The notes under the pieces were generated by a model that was not told the origin of the DNA, did no database searches, and worked only from the letters and a program-made list of their open reading frames with translations. The translations under genes were made by a program, and so were the position numbers. DNA of 64,000 bases from Bacteroidaceae bacterium. Its GTDB lineage: Bacteria > Bacteroidota > Bacteroidia > Bacteroidales > Bacteroidaceae. The stretch covers positions 22,492-86,491 of the forward strand of contig JAFRTJ010000023.1 of assembly GCA_017427185.1 (NCBI GenBank), written 5' to 3'. This document shows positions 1-7,246 of the stretch, piece by piece. Numbering within the stretch: the first letter of the stretch is position 1; each line of letters begins with the position of its first letter.

Positions 1-116
1 AGAGCCGCATTTGGGGGCTGGAATCCTTTGGTTTCAGCGCACCTTACAAGGTTCTCGACGAGAAACTGGGTTACACAGCTCAAAATGTTTACAATCAAGT
101 TAAGGAAATCCTATAA
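1..116 (+). CDS. tkt: Transketolase, C-terminal end (partial)
   Basis: The first 116 bases encode the last 37 residues of a protein whose reading frame enters from outside the window and stops at TAA 114-116. The end contains FGFSAPYKVLDEKLGYTAQN, which matches the conserved tail of bacterial transketolases, the thiamine-diphosphate enzyme of the non-oxidative pentose phosphate pathway. rpiB follows 17 bases later on the same strand, so two enzymes acting on pentose phosphates are probably cotranscribed. Only the tail is visible, so no catalytic residue can be checked. Confidence 0.85.
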   Translation, partial: SRIWGLESFGFSAPYKVLDEKLGYTAQNVYNQVKEIL

Positions 117-133
117 AAAGGAAACGCATCACT

Positions 134-577
134 ATGATTGGATTAGCAAGCGACCACGCCGGGTTTCCCCTCAAGCAGTTCGTCCGTCAGTACCTTGAGG
201 AGAATAACATCGACTATCGCGATTACGGCACTTTTACTGAAGAAAGTTGCGACTATGCGGATTATGCTCACCCTCTTGCCTATAGTATTGAGGCAGGCGA
301 ATGCAATCTAGGCATAGCCATCTGCGGAAGCGGCGAAGGCATCAGCATGACCCTTAATAAACATCAAGGCATTCGTGCAGCCCTCTGCTGGATTCCTGAG
401 ATTGCTCGCCTGTCCCGTCTCCACAACGACGCCAACGTGCTGGTCATGCCTGGCAGATTCATCACCCCAGAAGAGGCTCGATCCATTATGGACATCTTCC
501 TCTCCACCAACTTTGAAGGAGGACGGCACAAACGACGCATCGACAAAATCCCAGTTCACAGCCCGCAAGAAATCTGA
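134..577 (+). CDS. rpiB: Ribose-5-phosphate isomerase B
   Basis: This 147-residue protein has the normal length and signature of the RpiB/LacAB family. It starts with the substrate-binding DHAGFPLK segment and contains the ICGSGEGISM loop, whose cysteine is the usual catalytic base, followed by NKHQGIRAA. It interconverts ribose 5-phosphate and ribulose 5-phosphate in the cytosol. It lies 17 bases after the transketolase stop, an arrangement common in Bacteroidales, so the two probably form a pentose-phosphate operon. The ATG at 134 is preceded by an AAAAAGGAAA purine stretch. The call is secure on family grounds. Confidence 0.95.
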   Translation: MIGLASDHAGFPLKQFVRQYLEENNIDYRDYGTFTEESCDYADYAHPLAYSIEAGECNLGIAICGSGEGISMTLNKHQGIRAALCWIPEIARLSRLHNDANVLVMPGRFITPEEARSIMDIFLSTNFEGGRHKRRIDKIPVHSPQEI

Positions 578-624
578 TTATTTTTTATACATTCCAGTTC
601 CACAATTATCAGCATCAAGAAATC

Positions 625-1104
625 ATGAAAAAGATTTGGGTATTACCTCTGCTTGCAGTCATGCTGTTCTCCAGCTGCAAGGAACGCTACTCGGAAGGCG
701 AGAAAGTAGGAAATCTCATAGAGTTTACCAGGAAAGGCGTCATTTGGGATTCTTGGGAAGGCAGGCTCAACATGACCCAAACGGGAATGAATACTAGTGG
801 AGAACCTTTCAGTTTCTCTTTCGACAATGACCGCCAGGATCAGGATTCTCTCATCAATCTTCTATATCAGGCTCAAGCCGAAGGATGGAAAGTGAAGATA
901 AAATACCATGAAGTATGGGGCTTCCTCAATATCTTTGCCAACCGTGGTGAAACTGATTATTTCGTGGATGACGTGTATGTAATCGACAAGGATTTTGCAA
1001 ACGCAGCCAAGCGTTTCATGGGCGAAAGGAGCGGACAAGTGATTGATACCATCTATGTGGTAATTGACAAGGACGAAGTACGACAGCAGATTCAAAACAA
1101 ATAA
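625..1104 (+). CDS. Small lipoprotein of unknown function
   Basis: This 159-residue protein starts with a lysine-containing leader and hydrophobic core ending in the lipobox LFSSC, with the cysteine at residue 18, so it should be a lipid-anchored envelope protein. The mature part is acidic and aromatic, with WDSWEG near residue 43 and a predicted beta-rich middle; no catalytic motif is recognised. It sits 47 bases after rpiB and 18 bases before the next gene, consistent with one transcript. Similar small lipoproteins next to rpiB occur in Bacteroidales, but their role is not established. Function is not assigned. Confidence 0.8.
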   Translation: MKKIWVLPLLAVMLFSSCKERYSEGEKVGNLIEFTRKGVIWDSWEGRLNMTQTGMNTSGEPFSFSFDNDRQDQDSLINLLYQAQAEGWKVKIKYHEVWGFLNIFANRGETDYFVDDVYVIDKDFANAAKRFMGERSGQVIDTIYVVIDKDEVRQQIQNK

Positions 1105-1122
1105 CGAGTCTCCTACAGCAGT

Positions 1123-1668
1123 ATGGGTCGAAAGAAGAAAAAGACTGACAACAACCTGCAAATGTCTCTTTTCTCTGAGGCAGATTTTGAGCAACCATCG
1201 GCAGAGCAACAAAAAGTCGAAATTCCTGAGTTGTCAACCAGAACTCTTGAACCAAAGGAAAACTCAGCGATGGGAAACGAGAATTCTCATGCTGCAGAAG
1301 AAACTACAACCGCTGCCTCTATACCACAGCTATCCACCGAATCCCAAACCACAGAAGAAGAGGATATTACTGAAGTCGACCGTTCTATTCTGGTCAAGAA
1401 AATGCAGGAGACTCTTCGCATCCTGGAATACACAAGCCCCAATACCATCCGCCTCATTTCTTTGGAATCCTCCATCATTTTTCAGAAGGGAATCCAATTC
1501 AACCAAAAGTTTACCCTGAAGGCACTCCCTGACAAACAGCTCAACTGGTATGAATTCGTAGCCCTCTATTATTGTTCTTTTGCCAATGCCTTTCCCACTA
1601 TGCTCGACAAAATCAATCAGGAATACATGGATTGCTATCAGGAAGCCTCACAAATCTTTGAACTCTAA
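1123..1668 (+). CDS. Conserved hypothetical protein (181 aa)
   Basis: The protein opens with a basic run, MGRKKKKTDNN, followed by a low-complexity region rich in Glu, Thr, Ser and Gln to about residue 85. A folded-looking C-terminal half begins near VDRSILVKKMQETLRILEY. It has no signal peptide or membrane segment, so it is probably cytosolic, and the basic start could contact nucleic acid. The gene follows the lipoprotein after 18 bases. I do not recognise a family; the variable N-terminus with a conserved C-terminus suggests a small adaptor or binding protein, which is only inference. Confidence 0.7.
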   Translation: MGRKKKKTDNNLQMSLFSEADFEQPSAEQQKVEIPELSTRTLEPKENSAMGNENSHAAEETTTAASIPQLSTESQTTEEEDITEVDRSILVKKMQETLRILEYTSPNTIRLISLESSIIFQKGIQFNQKFTLKALPDKQLNWYEFVALYYCSFANAFPTMLDKINQEYMDCYQEASQIFEL

Positions 1669-1752
1669 GACCATTTTGCATCTTATCAACTAAAGGGTTA
1701 GCACATAAGGCATACTTCCCTCAGAAGGGCTGTCTTTCCATACGGATTAGGA

Positions 1753-1850
1753 GAACACGTTGGAAGCGCAAACTCAACACGTCGAAATTCGAGTTTCAAC
1801 ACGTCAACTTCTGAATGTTGACGCGTCATGAATTTGCTGAATACGTCAGC
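1753..1850. repeat. 22-bp-phased CAACACGTTGA array, locus 1 (upstream of dnaK)
   Basis: The core triplet CGT of an 11-bp near-palindrome (consensus CAACACGTTGA) occurs at 1758, 1780, 1802 and 1824, exactly 22 bp apart, with a weaker fifth copy at 1844. Copies are GAACACGTTGG, CAACACGTCGA, CAACACGTCAA and the variant TTGACGCGTCA. The spacers between cores differ. The same motif at the same spacing recurs at 32656-32731 and 63546-63600. This is the main content of the 319-base gap before dnaK. Confidence 0.8.
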
Positions 1851-1885
1851 ATGACAAAAGGAAAAAACGAGGAATTATGACAGAC

Positions 1886-1900
1886 TGGCAGAAATGTTGC
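1886..1900 (+). promoter_or_regulatory. Candidate sigma-54 (-24/-12) promoter of dnaK
   Basis: TGGCAGAAATGTTGC has GG at 1887-1888 and GC at 1899-1900, separated by exactly 10 bases as RpoN promoters require (TGGCA-N6-TTGC). It lies about 88 bases before the dnaK ATG and on the coding strand. A weaker TTTG (1927-1930) with a partial -7 box near 1952 could give a second, housekeeping start. Whether this genome encodes RpoN is not visible here. Confidence 0.45.
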
Positions 1901-1987
1901 CACAATGCCGATTGGCATGTGCTTTGTTTGACAATAAGTAACATTTCTATGTAATTGGAATAAAAACAAATAAAAAAATATCAGATT

Positions 1988-3904
1988 ATGGGAAAGATTA
2001 TTGGAATCGATTTGGGTACTACCAATTCATGTGTATCCGTATTTGAAGGCAACGAACCTGTAGTAATTGCCAACAGCGAGGGTAAGCGTACTACTCCCTC
2101 TGTAGTAGCTTTTGTTGATGGTGGCGAGCGCAAGGTGGGTGATCCTGCCAAACGTCAGGCTATCACAAACCCCAAGAAGACTGTGTTCTCCATCAAGCGC
2201 TTCATGGGTGAAACATACGACCAAGTATCTAAGGAAATCGCACGCGTTCCTTATCAAGTAACACGTGGCGACAACAACACGCCTCGCGTAGACATCGATG
2301 GCCGTCTGTACACTCCCCAAGAGATCAGCGCCATGATTCTGCAGAAGATGAAGAAGACTGCCGAGGACTATCTGGGTCACGAGGTCAACGAGGCCGTTAT
2401 TACCGTGCCCGCCTACTTCTCAGACTCTCAGCGCCAAGCCACTAAGGAGGCAGGCCAGATTGCTGGACTCGATGTGAAACGTATCGTAAATGAGCCTACT
2501 GCTGCCGCATTGGCATATGGTGTGGACAAAGCCAACAAGGACATGAAAATTGCTGTGTTCGACCTGGGTGGCGGTACATTCGATATCAGCATTCTGGAGT
2601 TCGGCAGCGGAGTGTTTGAGGTTTTGAGCACCAATGGTGATACTCATCTGGGTGGTGACGATTTCGACCAGGTAATCATCGACTGGCTGGCTAATGAATT
2701 CAAAGCAGAGGAAGGCATTGACCTGAAGCAGGACCCCATGGCTCTGCAACGTCTGAAGGAAGCTGCAGAAAAGGCAAAGATAGAACTTTCGAGCACTACT
2801 ACCACAGAAATCAACCTGCCCTACATCACAGCAGTAGGTGGAGTGCCTAAGCACTTGGTAAAGACATTGACACGTGCCAAGTTTGAGCAACTGGCCGACA
2901 GCTTGATTCAAGCCTGCAAGGTACCTTGCCAGAATGCTATGCGTGACGCAGGTCTGAGCAACAATGATATTGATGAGGTAATCCTCGTAGGCGGATCCAG
3001 CCGTATCCCCGCCGTACAGAAACTGGTGGCTGACTTCTTTGGCAAGGAACCAAGCAAGGGCGTAAATCCCGATGAAGTAGTAGCTGTGGGTGCAGCCATC
3101 CAAGGTGCTGTATTGGCAGGCGACAAGAACGATATCGTTTTGCTGGATGTAACTCCCCTTTCTATGGGTATCGAAACGATGGGTGGCGTGATGACTAAAC
3201 TGATTGACGCCAACACCACTATCCCATGCCACAAGAGCGAAGTATTCAGTACTGCTGCCGACAATCAGACGGCTGTTACCATCCATGTGCTGCAAGGCGA
3301 GCGCCCCATGGCAAGCCAGAACAAGAGCGTTGGTCAATTCAATCTGGAGGGCATAGCACCCGCACGTCGTGGTGTACCTCAAATCGAGGTAAGCTTCGAC
3401 ATCGACGCCAATGGTATACTGAAAGTTTCTGCCAAGGATAAGGCAACTGGCAAGGAGCAAGCTATCCGCATAGAAGCATCGAGCGGACTCTCGAAGGACG
3501 AAATCGAGCGTATGAAGGCTGAAGCTGAACAGAATGCTGAAGCCGACAAAAAGGAGCGTGAGCGTGTAGATAAGCTGAACCAAGCCGACTCTATGATTTT
3601 CCAAACTGAAAACATGCTCAGGGAAAGCGGCGACAAACTGCCAGCCAATGTGAAGAGCGAAGTAGAGGCTGCCGTAGAGAAACTCAAGACTGCTCATAAA
3701 GCTCAAGACATCCCTGCCATCGATGCTGCCATAAGCGAGTTGAACAATGCCGCTCAAAAAATGTATCAGGCTCAGCAACAGGCTGGTCCACAGGCAGGTC
3801 CCGACATGAACAGCGGCTTTACAGGCGGTGCAGGCAACAACGCAGGCAATAATAGCCAGCAAGGGCCCGATATCCAAGATGCCGACTTCGAGGAGGTGAA
3901 GTAA
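1988..3904 (+). CDS. dnaK: Chaperone protein DnaK (Hsp70)
   Basis: This 638-residue protein is a full-length cytosolic Hsp70. The N-terminal nucleotide-binding domain shows the phosphate loop [12 protein letters not shown], the second phosphate motif [11 protein letters not shown] near residue 195 and the adenosine motif [13 protein letters not shown] near 335. The linker and substrate-binding domain follow ([13 protein letters not shown]), then a helical lid and a Gly/Asn/Gln-rich tail ending [10 protein letters not shown]. It refolds and protects proteins together with DnaJ and GrpE, whose genes are not nearby. It appears monocistronic, with its own upstream control region and a strong hairpin terminator after the stop. 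Confidence 0.98.
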   Translation: MGKIIGIDLGTTNSCVSVFEGNEPVVIANSEGKRTTPSVVAFVDGGERKVGDPAKRQAITNPKKTVFSIKRFMGETYDQVSKEIARVPYQVTRGDNNTPRVDIDGRLYTPQEISAMILQKMKKTAEDYLGHEVNEAVITVPAYFSDSQRQATKEAGQIAGLDVKRIVNEPTAAALAYGVDKANKDMKIAVFDLGGGTFDISILEFGSGVFEVLSTNGDTHLGGDDFDQVIIDWLANEFKAEEGIDLKQDPMALQRLKEAAEKAKIELSSTTTTEINLPYITAVGGVPKHLVKTLTRAKFEQLADSLIQACKVPCQNAMRDAGLSNNDIDEVILVGGSSRIPAVQKLVADFFGKEPSKGVNPDEVVAVGAAIQGAVLAGDKNDIVLLDVTPLSMGIETMGGVMTKLIDANTTIPCHKSEVFSTAADNQTAVTIHVLQGERPMASQNKSVGQFNLEGIAPARRGVPQIEVSFDIDANGILKVSAKDKATGKEQAIRIEASSGLSKDEIERMKAEAEQNAEADKKERERVDKLNQADSMIFQTENMLRESGDKLPANVKSEVEAAVEKLKTAHKAQDIPAIDAAISELNNAAQKMYQAQQQAGPQAGPDMNSGFTGGAGNNAGNNSQQGPDIQDADFEEVK

Positions 3905-3940
3905 TTCGCCATAAGAATCGATAAACAAAAATAAGAATAT

Positions 3941-3984
3941 ATAAGGAAGTCCGTGTAGCTCAGTGAGTTGCACGGATTTCTTGT
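3941..3984 (+). repeat. Candidate attL of the mobilizable element
   Basis: The 44-base segment starting ATAAGGAAGTCCGTGTAG and ending CGGATTTCTTGT resembles the segment at 19900-19943 (ATAAGGAATTCCGCGTAG ... CGGATTTTTTTGTT). Both contain a hairpin and they diverge mainly in the loop. The integrase gene starts about 0.7 kb inside. A second pair, TTATCAA-N12-TCTTGTCACA at 4015-4043 and TTATCAA-N13-TCTTGTCACA at 19797-19826, lies just inside both ends and could be integrase arm sites. Confidence 0.5.
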
Positions 3985-3985
3985 T
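3950..3985 (+). terminator. dnaK terminator
   Basis: TCCGTG (3950-3955) pairs with CACGGA (3971-3976), followed by a T-rich tract TTTCTTGTTTTG. It starts 45 bases after the dnaK stop. The stretch also forms the core of the left end of the mobile element. Confidence 0.75.
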
Positions 3986-4122
3986 TTGTTAAATTTTGTT
4001 GGATTTTCGGACTTTTATCAAGTTTTACCGTATTCTTGTCACAGATTTGGCACGTCACTAAACTTTAGACGTGGTGTCTCTAATATCCCCTTGTGGGAAC
4101 TTAATTTGATATACGGTAAAAG

Positions 4123-4680
4123 ATGGCTACATTAAAAGTTGAAATCAAGCGCAAATGCGCTATCTGTGGGAATGTATTTCTCGCAAAGTTTTTGGACTCC
4201 AGGTATTGTTCTCCAAAATGCCAGAAGATTGCCAGTGCAAGAAAAAAGGCAGAAGAGAAACGCTTGCAGAGATTGGATGAACTCAAACAACGTATTCCTG
4301 ATGCAAGGGATTATATCTCGATTGCAGAAGCGGAGGCATTGTTTGGTGTAAGCAAAAAGACCCTACATCGTTTAGTCCGTAAGGGAGAAATACAAAGTAT
4401 CAATCTTGGTACTCGCTTAACTCGCATCAGCAAGACTGAACTCTTGGGCAAATTCCCATTGCGAGAAGAACCCATCAATAGACAGTATGCCTTGCCAAAA
4501 CTCTACAACATGGAGCCTGAGAATTGCTACACCATTGGTGAGATATGCCAGAAGTACAAAATCAATGATAGTTCTGTGTGGGCTCAGGTAAGAAAGTATG
4601 GCATCCCATCAAGACAGATTGGCAACTATGTGTATGTACCCAAAGAAGAATTTGATAAATTATATAAGTCCGACGTATGA
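4123..4680 (+). CDS. Zinc-finger and helix-turn-helix protein, excisionase-like
   Basis: The 185-residue protein begins with a zinc-binding knuckle: Cys12 and Cys15 in RKCAICG and Cys29 and Cys33 in YCSPKC. A basic helix follows, then a MerR/excisionase-type helix-turn-helix around residues 65-95 (SIAEAEALFGVSKKTLHRLV) and a second HTH-like unit near residue 140 (TIGEICQKYKINDSSVWAQV). Its last codon overlaps the integrase start (ATGA), so the two are translationally coupled. This location, directly upstream of int in Bacteroides mobile elements, suggests a recombination directionality or integrase-regulating factor acting at the att sites. Confidence 0.75.
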   Translation: MATLKVEIKRKCAICGNVFLAKFLDSRYCSPKCQKIASARKKAEEKRLQRLDELKQRIPDARDYISIAEAEALFGVSKKTLHRLVRKGEIQSINLGTRLTRISKTELLGKFPLREEPINRQYALPKLYNMEPENCYTIGEICQKYKINDSSVWAQVRKYGIPSRQIGNYVYVPKEEFDKLYKSDV

Positions 4681-5981
4681 GAAGAAAACTCGCATTAACA
4701 AAAGTATCAGTGAAACTCCGCAAGAAAGAGTTTCATGAGGGATGGTATCTTTATCTTGACATTTATCCCATCTATCAACCAGGTAGCGATAAGCCACAGC
4801 GCATTCGAGAAAATTTGCATCGTGACATAACCACTCCAGTATGGGATAAGTCGCAGCCGTGTAAAACGGATAAGGATGGTACTGTCAGTTATCTGCCCAA
4901 GCGTAATCAGAATGGCGTTATCATCTGCCGTTCTGCTGTAGATCAAGAATCATGTATCTTTGCAGACAACGTCAGAGCATTGCGTCAACATGAGTATGAC
5001 AATGCCTCATTGTATTCAGAAACAGATGCCGCTCAGGCAGAGTTGAATGAAAAAGGCAAGCAAAACTTCATTCAGTTTGTCAAAGACTTGTCGAAAAAGA
5101 AACATGCACGTAGTTCTGAGTCAATCATCGTTAACTGGAATCGTGTATATGATTATCTCTGTCTGTTTGCCAAGAGTGACTATATTCCTTTCTCTCAGTT
5201 GAGTCAAAAATTGATGGAAGACTTCAAAATGTATCTCCTAACAGCTCCCCGTGGAGACAAAAGGAAGGGATTGCTATCACAGAACACTGCAAATACTTAT
5301 TTCGCCATATTCAAATGTGCAGTACATCAAGCATTCATTGACGGTTATATCACAGTTGATATATCCGCAAAAGTGAAAGGTGTTCCAGAGGAAGAGGTTA
5401 GACGTGAGCATCTAAGCCTTGAAGAACTTAACCAGCTAGCTCAGACACCATGCGATAATCCTATTTTGTATCGTGCAGCCCTATTTTCTGCACTTACAGG
5501 ATTGCGCCTCTGCGACATCACAAAACTCAAATGGGCTGAATTGGCCAAGGAAGGTGAGCATCATCGTATTAACTTTGACCAGAAGAAGACGGGTGGTGTG
5601 GAGTATATGCCTATCAGCCCTCAGGCGTATAAACTATGTGGTGAGCCGAGAGAACCTCAGCAACTTGTTTTTGAAGGTATCCCTGACAAATCGGTAATCT
5701 CTCGTCCGATTAAGAAATGGATTAAAGCTGCTGGCATTACCAAACATATCACATTCCATTGCTTTCGCCATACCTATGCTACAATACAGTTGACCGAAGG
5801 TACTGACCTCTTCACCCTAAGCAAGATGATGGGACACACTAACGTCAGAACCACTCAGGTGTATGCCAAAGTTGTGGACAAGAAAAAAGAAGCTGCTGCA
5901 GATGCTTTCACAATTGACTTTGGTAACAATACCCAACAAGAGGAACCTGATAATGACATATCAGGCAATTCATCCAAATAA
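4677..5981 (+). CDS. Tyrosine recombinase / integrase
   Basis: This 434-residue phage-integrase family protein has an N-terminal arm-binding region, a SAM-like core-binding domain (about residues 120-220) and a C-terminal catalytic domain. Catalytic residues are visible: Arg in ALTGLRLCDIT near 277, the HxxR box in FHCFRHTYAT near 361-364, His387 in MMGHTNVRTT and the nucleophile Tyr396 in QVYAKV. It should integrate and excise the element by strand exchange at the att sites. It overlaps the upstream HTH gene by four bases and is followed by a strong terminator. The length and layout match integrases of Bacteroides mobilizable transposons. Confidence 0.95.
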   Translation: MRRKLALTKVSVKLRKKEFHEGWYLYLDIYPIYQPGSDKPQRIRENLHRDITTPVWDKSQPCKTDKDGTVSYLPKRNQNGVIICRSAVDQESCIFADNVRALRQHEYDNASLYSETDAAQAELNEKGKQNFIQFVKDLSKKKHARSSESIIVNWNRVYDYLCLFAKSDYIPFSQLSQKLMEDFKMYLLTAPRGDKRKGLLSQNTANTYFAIFKCAVHQAFIDGYITVDISAKVKGVPEEEVRREHLSLEELNQLAQTPCDNPILYRAALFSALTGLRLCDITKLKWAELAKEGEHHRINFDQKKTGGVEYMPISPQAYKLCGEPREPQQLVFEGIPDKSVISRPIKKWIKAAGITKHITFHCFRHTYATIQLTEGTDLFTLSKMMGHTNVRTTQVYAKVVDKKKEAAADAFTIDFGNNTQQEEPDNDISGNSSK

Positions 5982-6000
5982 AAATTCATAACTATCGATT

Positions 6001-6036
6001 AGGCTATCTAAGTAAAATGCTTAGGTAGCCTTTTTT
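6001..6036 (+). terminator. Integrase operon terminator
   Basis: AGGCTATCTAAG pairs with CTTAGGTAGCC across a short AT loop and is followed by six T residues. It lies 20 bases after the integrase stop. Confidence 0.85.
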
Positions 6037-6228
6037 CTGCTTTATATTCTTTACGATTCTGTTACGAATACTTACGTTGTATGTTCGTAGCGAAATTAAT
6101 ATTGATTATTTATTCATTGACAATTAGTGACTTACGACTATAATAGACTATATTTATCATATACCCCTACATACTCTGCTTATCTCCGTATTCTTGCGAT
6201 GTAATTCATCGAAAAAATCAATAAGAAT

Positions 6229-6612
6229 ATGGAAAAAATTACATTCGACACCATGCCAGAAGCTTTGAGCGAGATACTCAAACGAATCGGCAACCTTGAA
6301 ACGATGGTAGGCAATATGAACAATTATAATTGCGTGCCTGTAGTAGAAGAAGTTCGTTTTAACATTACAGAACTTTGCGACTATTTGCCAACAAAACCGA
6401 AGAAGCAAACGGTCTATGGATGGGTATCTGCTAAGCCTCCTAAGATACCTTATCATAAAAAAGGAGAACTGTACTTTATCAAGTCGGAGATTGATGCATG
6501 GTTAGCAGAAGATGGTATGTCGTCAGGTAAGGATCTTATGGACCAAGCACGGGCATACGTTTCTAATAATCCTTTATCTGGCAGAAAGGAGGCGACGCAC
6601 AATTATGGATAA
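6229..6612 (+). CDS. Helix-turn-helix (excisionase/MerR-like) protein
   Basis: The 127-residue protein has an N-terminal amphipathic helix, likely a coiled coil (residues 5-30), then a DNA-binding unit ITELCDYLPTKPKKQTVYGWV followed by a recognition and wing segment ending FIKSEIDAWL. This is the HTH_17 pattern of excisionases and of control proteins of Bacteroidetes elements. It begins the transfer/replication gene block and overlaps the next gene by eight bases, implying coupled translation. A role as element regulator or directionality factor is inferred from family and position. Confidence 0.8.
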   Translation: MEKITFDTMPEALSEILKRIGNLETMVGNMNNYNCVPVVEEVRFNITELCDYLPTKPKKQTVYGWVSAKPPKIPYHKKGELYFIKSEIDAWLAEDGMSSGKDLMDQARAYVSNNPLSGRKEATHNYG

Positions 6613-7246
6613 TGCCCTGTCCATCTATGAAGATTTCTTTGGAGAACGAGAGGGAGAAAATCACTCCTTCTCTTTCTTCAGGAAACCAATCAGAAACGTA
6701 GAACCACTTAGGTGTATCACCATTCCTGACATCTATCGCTACATTGTCGGTCCTTATGCCCAAAGGCAAACAGAGACTTTACGTGCAATAATCGATAAAG
6801 ATGCTGCGAGGAAATACAAAGCAGAAAACTTTGACTTTTGTACGTTCTCTGGTACATTCCGCATTCGCAACAAGAATCACCTCCTGTTGCATTCGGAATT
6901 GCTTTGCATTGACTTTGACCATGTAGCAGACATTCCGTCGTTGAGGGAAAGACTGCTTCATGATGATTACTTTGAGACTGAACTACTCTTCCGTTCACCA
7001 TCAGGCGATGGCTTAAAGTGGGTGATAGACATTGAGCGTAAAGGCTGGGAACACAGTCGTTTCTACAATGCAGTTTATAACTATCTTGTTGCTTCTGGTT
7101 ATCCTGAGCCAGACAAATCTGGGAGTGATGTGGCACGCTCGTGCTTCATTCCTTACGATCCTGAAGCATACATAAATTCAAAATATCCAGAATATGTCAG
7201 AAAAGAAAACTTTTTTACCAGAGCAGTGGGAGAATGCCCCTTCTAA
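6605..7246 (+). CDS. VirE N-terminal-like (BT4734/BF3469 family) protein, primase-like
   Basis: I chose the ATG at 6605, which overlaps the preceding gene by eight bases, giving 213 residues. Motifs resemble archaeo-eukaryotic primase folds: LLCIDFDHV near residue 100, RSPSGDGLKWVI near 130 and DKSGSDVARSCFI near 180. Proteins of this VirE-N family sit in front of DUF3987 helicase-like proteins in Bacteroides mobile elements and capsule loci, as here, where the next gene overlaps by 53 bases. A role in priming replication of the element is a reasonable inference; catalytic activity is unproven. Confidence 0.75.
   Translation: MDNALSIYEDFFGEREGENHSFSFFRKPIRNVEPLRCITIPDIYRYIVGPYAQRQTETLRAIIDKDAARKYKAENFDFCTFSGTFRIRNKNHLLLHSELLCIDFDHVADIPSLRERLLHDDYFETELLFRSPSGDGLKWVIDIERKGWEHSRFYNAVYNYLVASGYPEPDKSGSDVARSCFIPYDPEAYINSKYPEYVRKENFFTRAVGECPF

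Noticed and set aside
2420..3973. A 517-codon open frame antisense to dnaK
   Set aside because: It lies wholly opposite a clear DnaK gene, has no recognisable domain and is explained by dnaK codon bias.
3950..3976. A tRNA-like string (GTGTAGCTCAGTGAG) after dnaK
   Set aside because: It recalls a tRNA D-arm, but no anticodon or T-arm follows and the flanks form a simple terminator hairpin.
6512..6604. An upstream start for the VirE-N-like gene
   Set aside because: It would extend 31 codons into the preceding HTH gene with no family support; the ATG at 6605 gives normal overlap.
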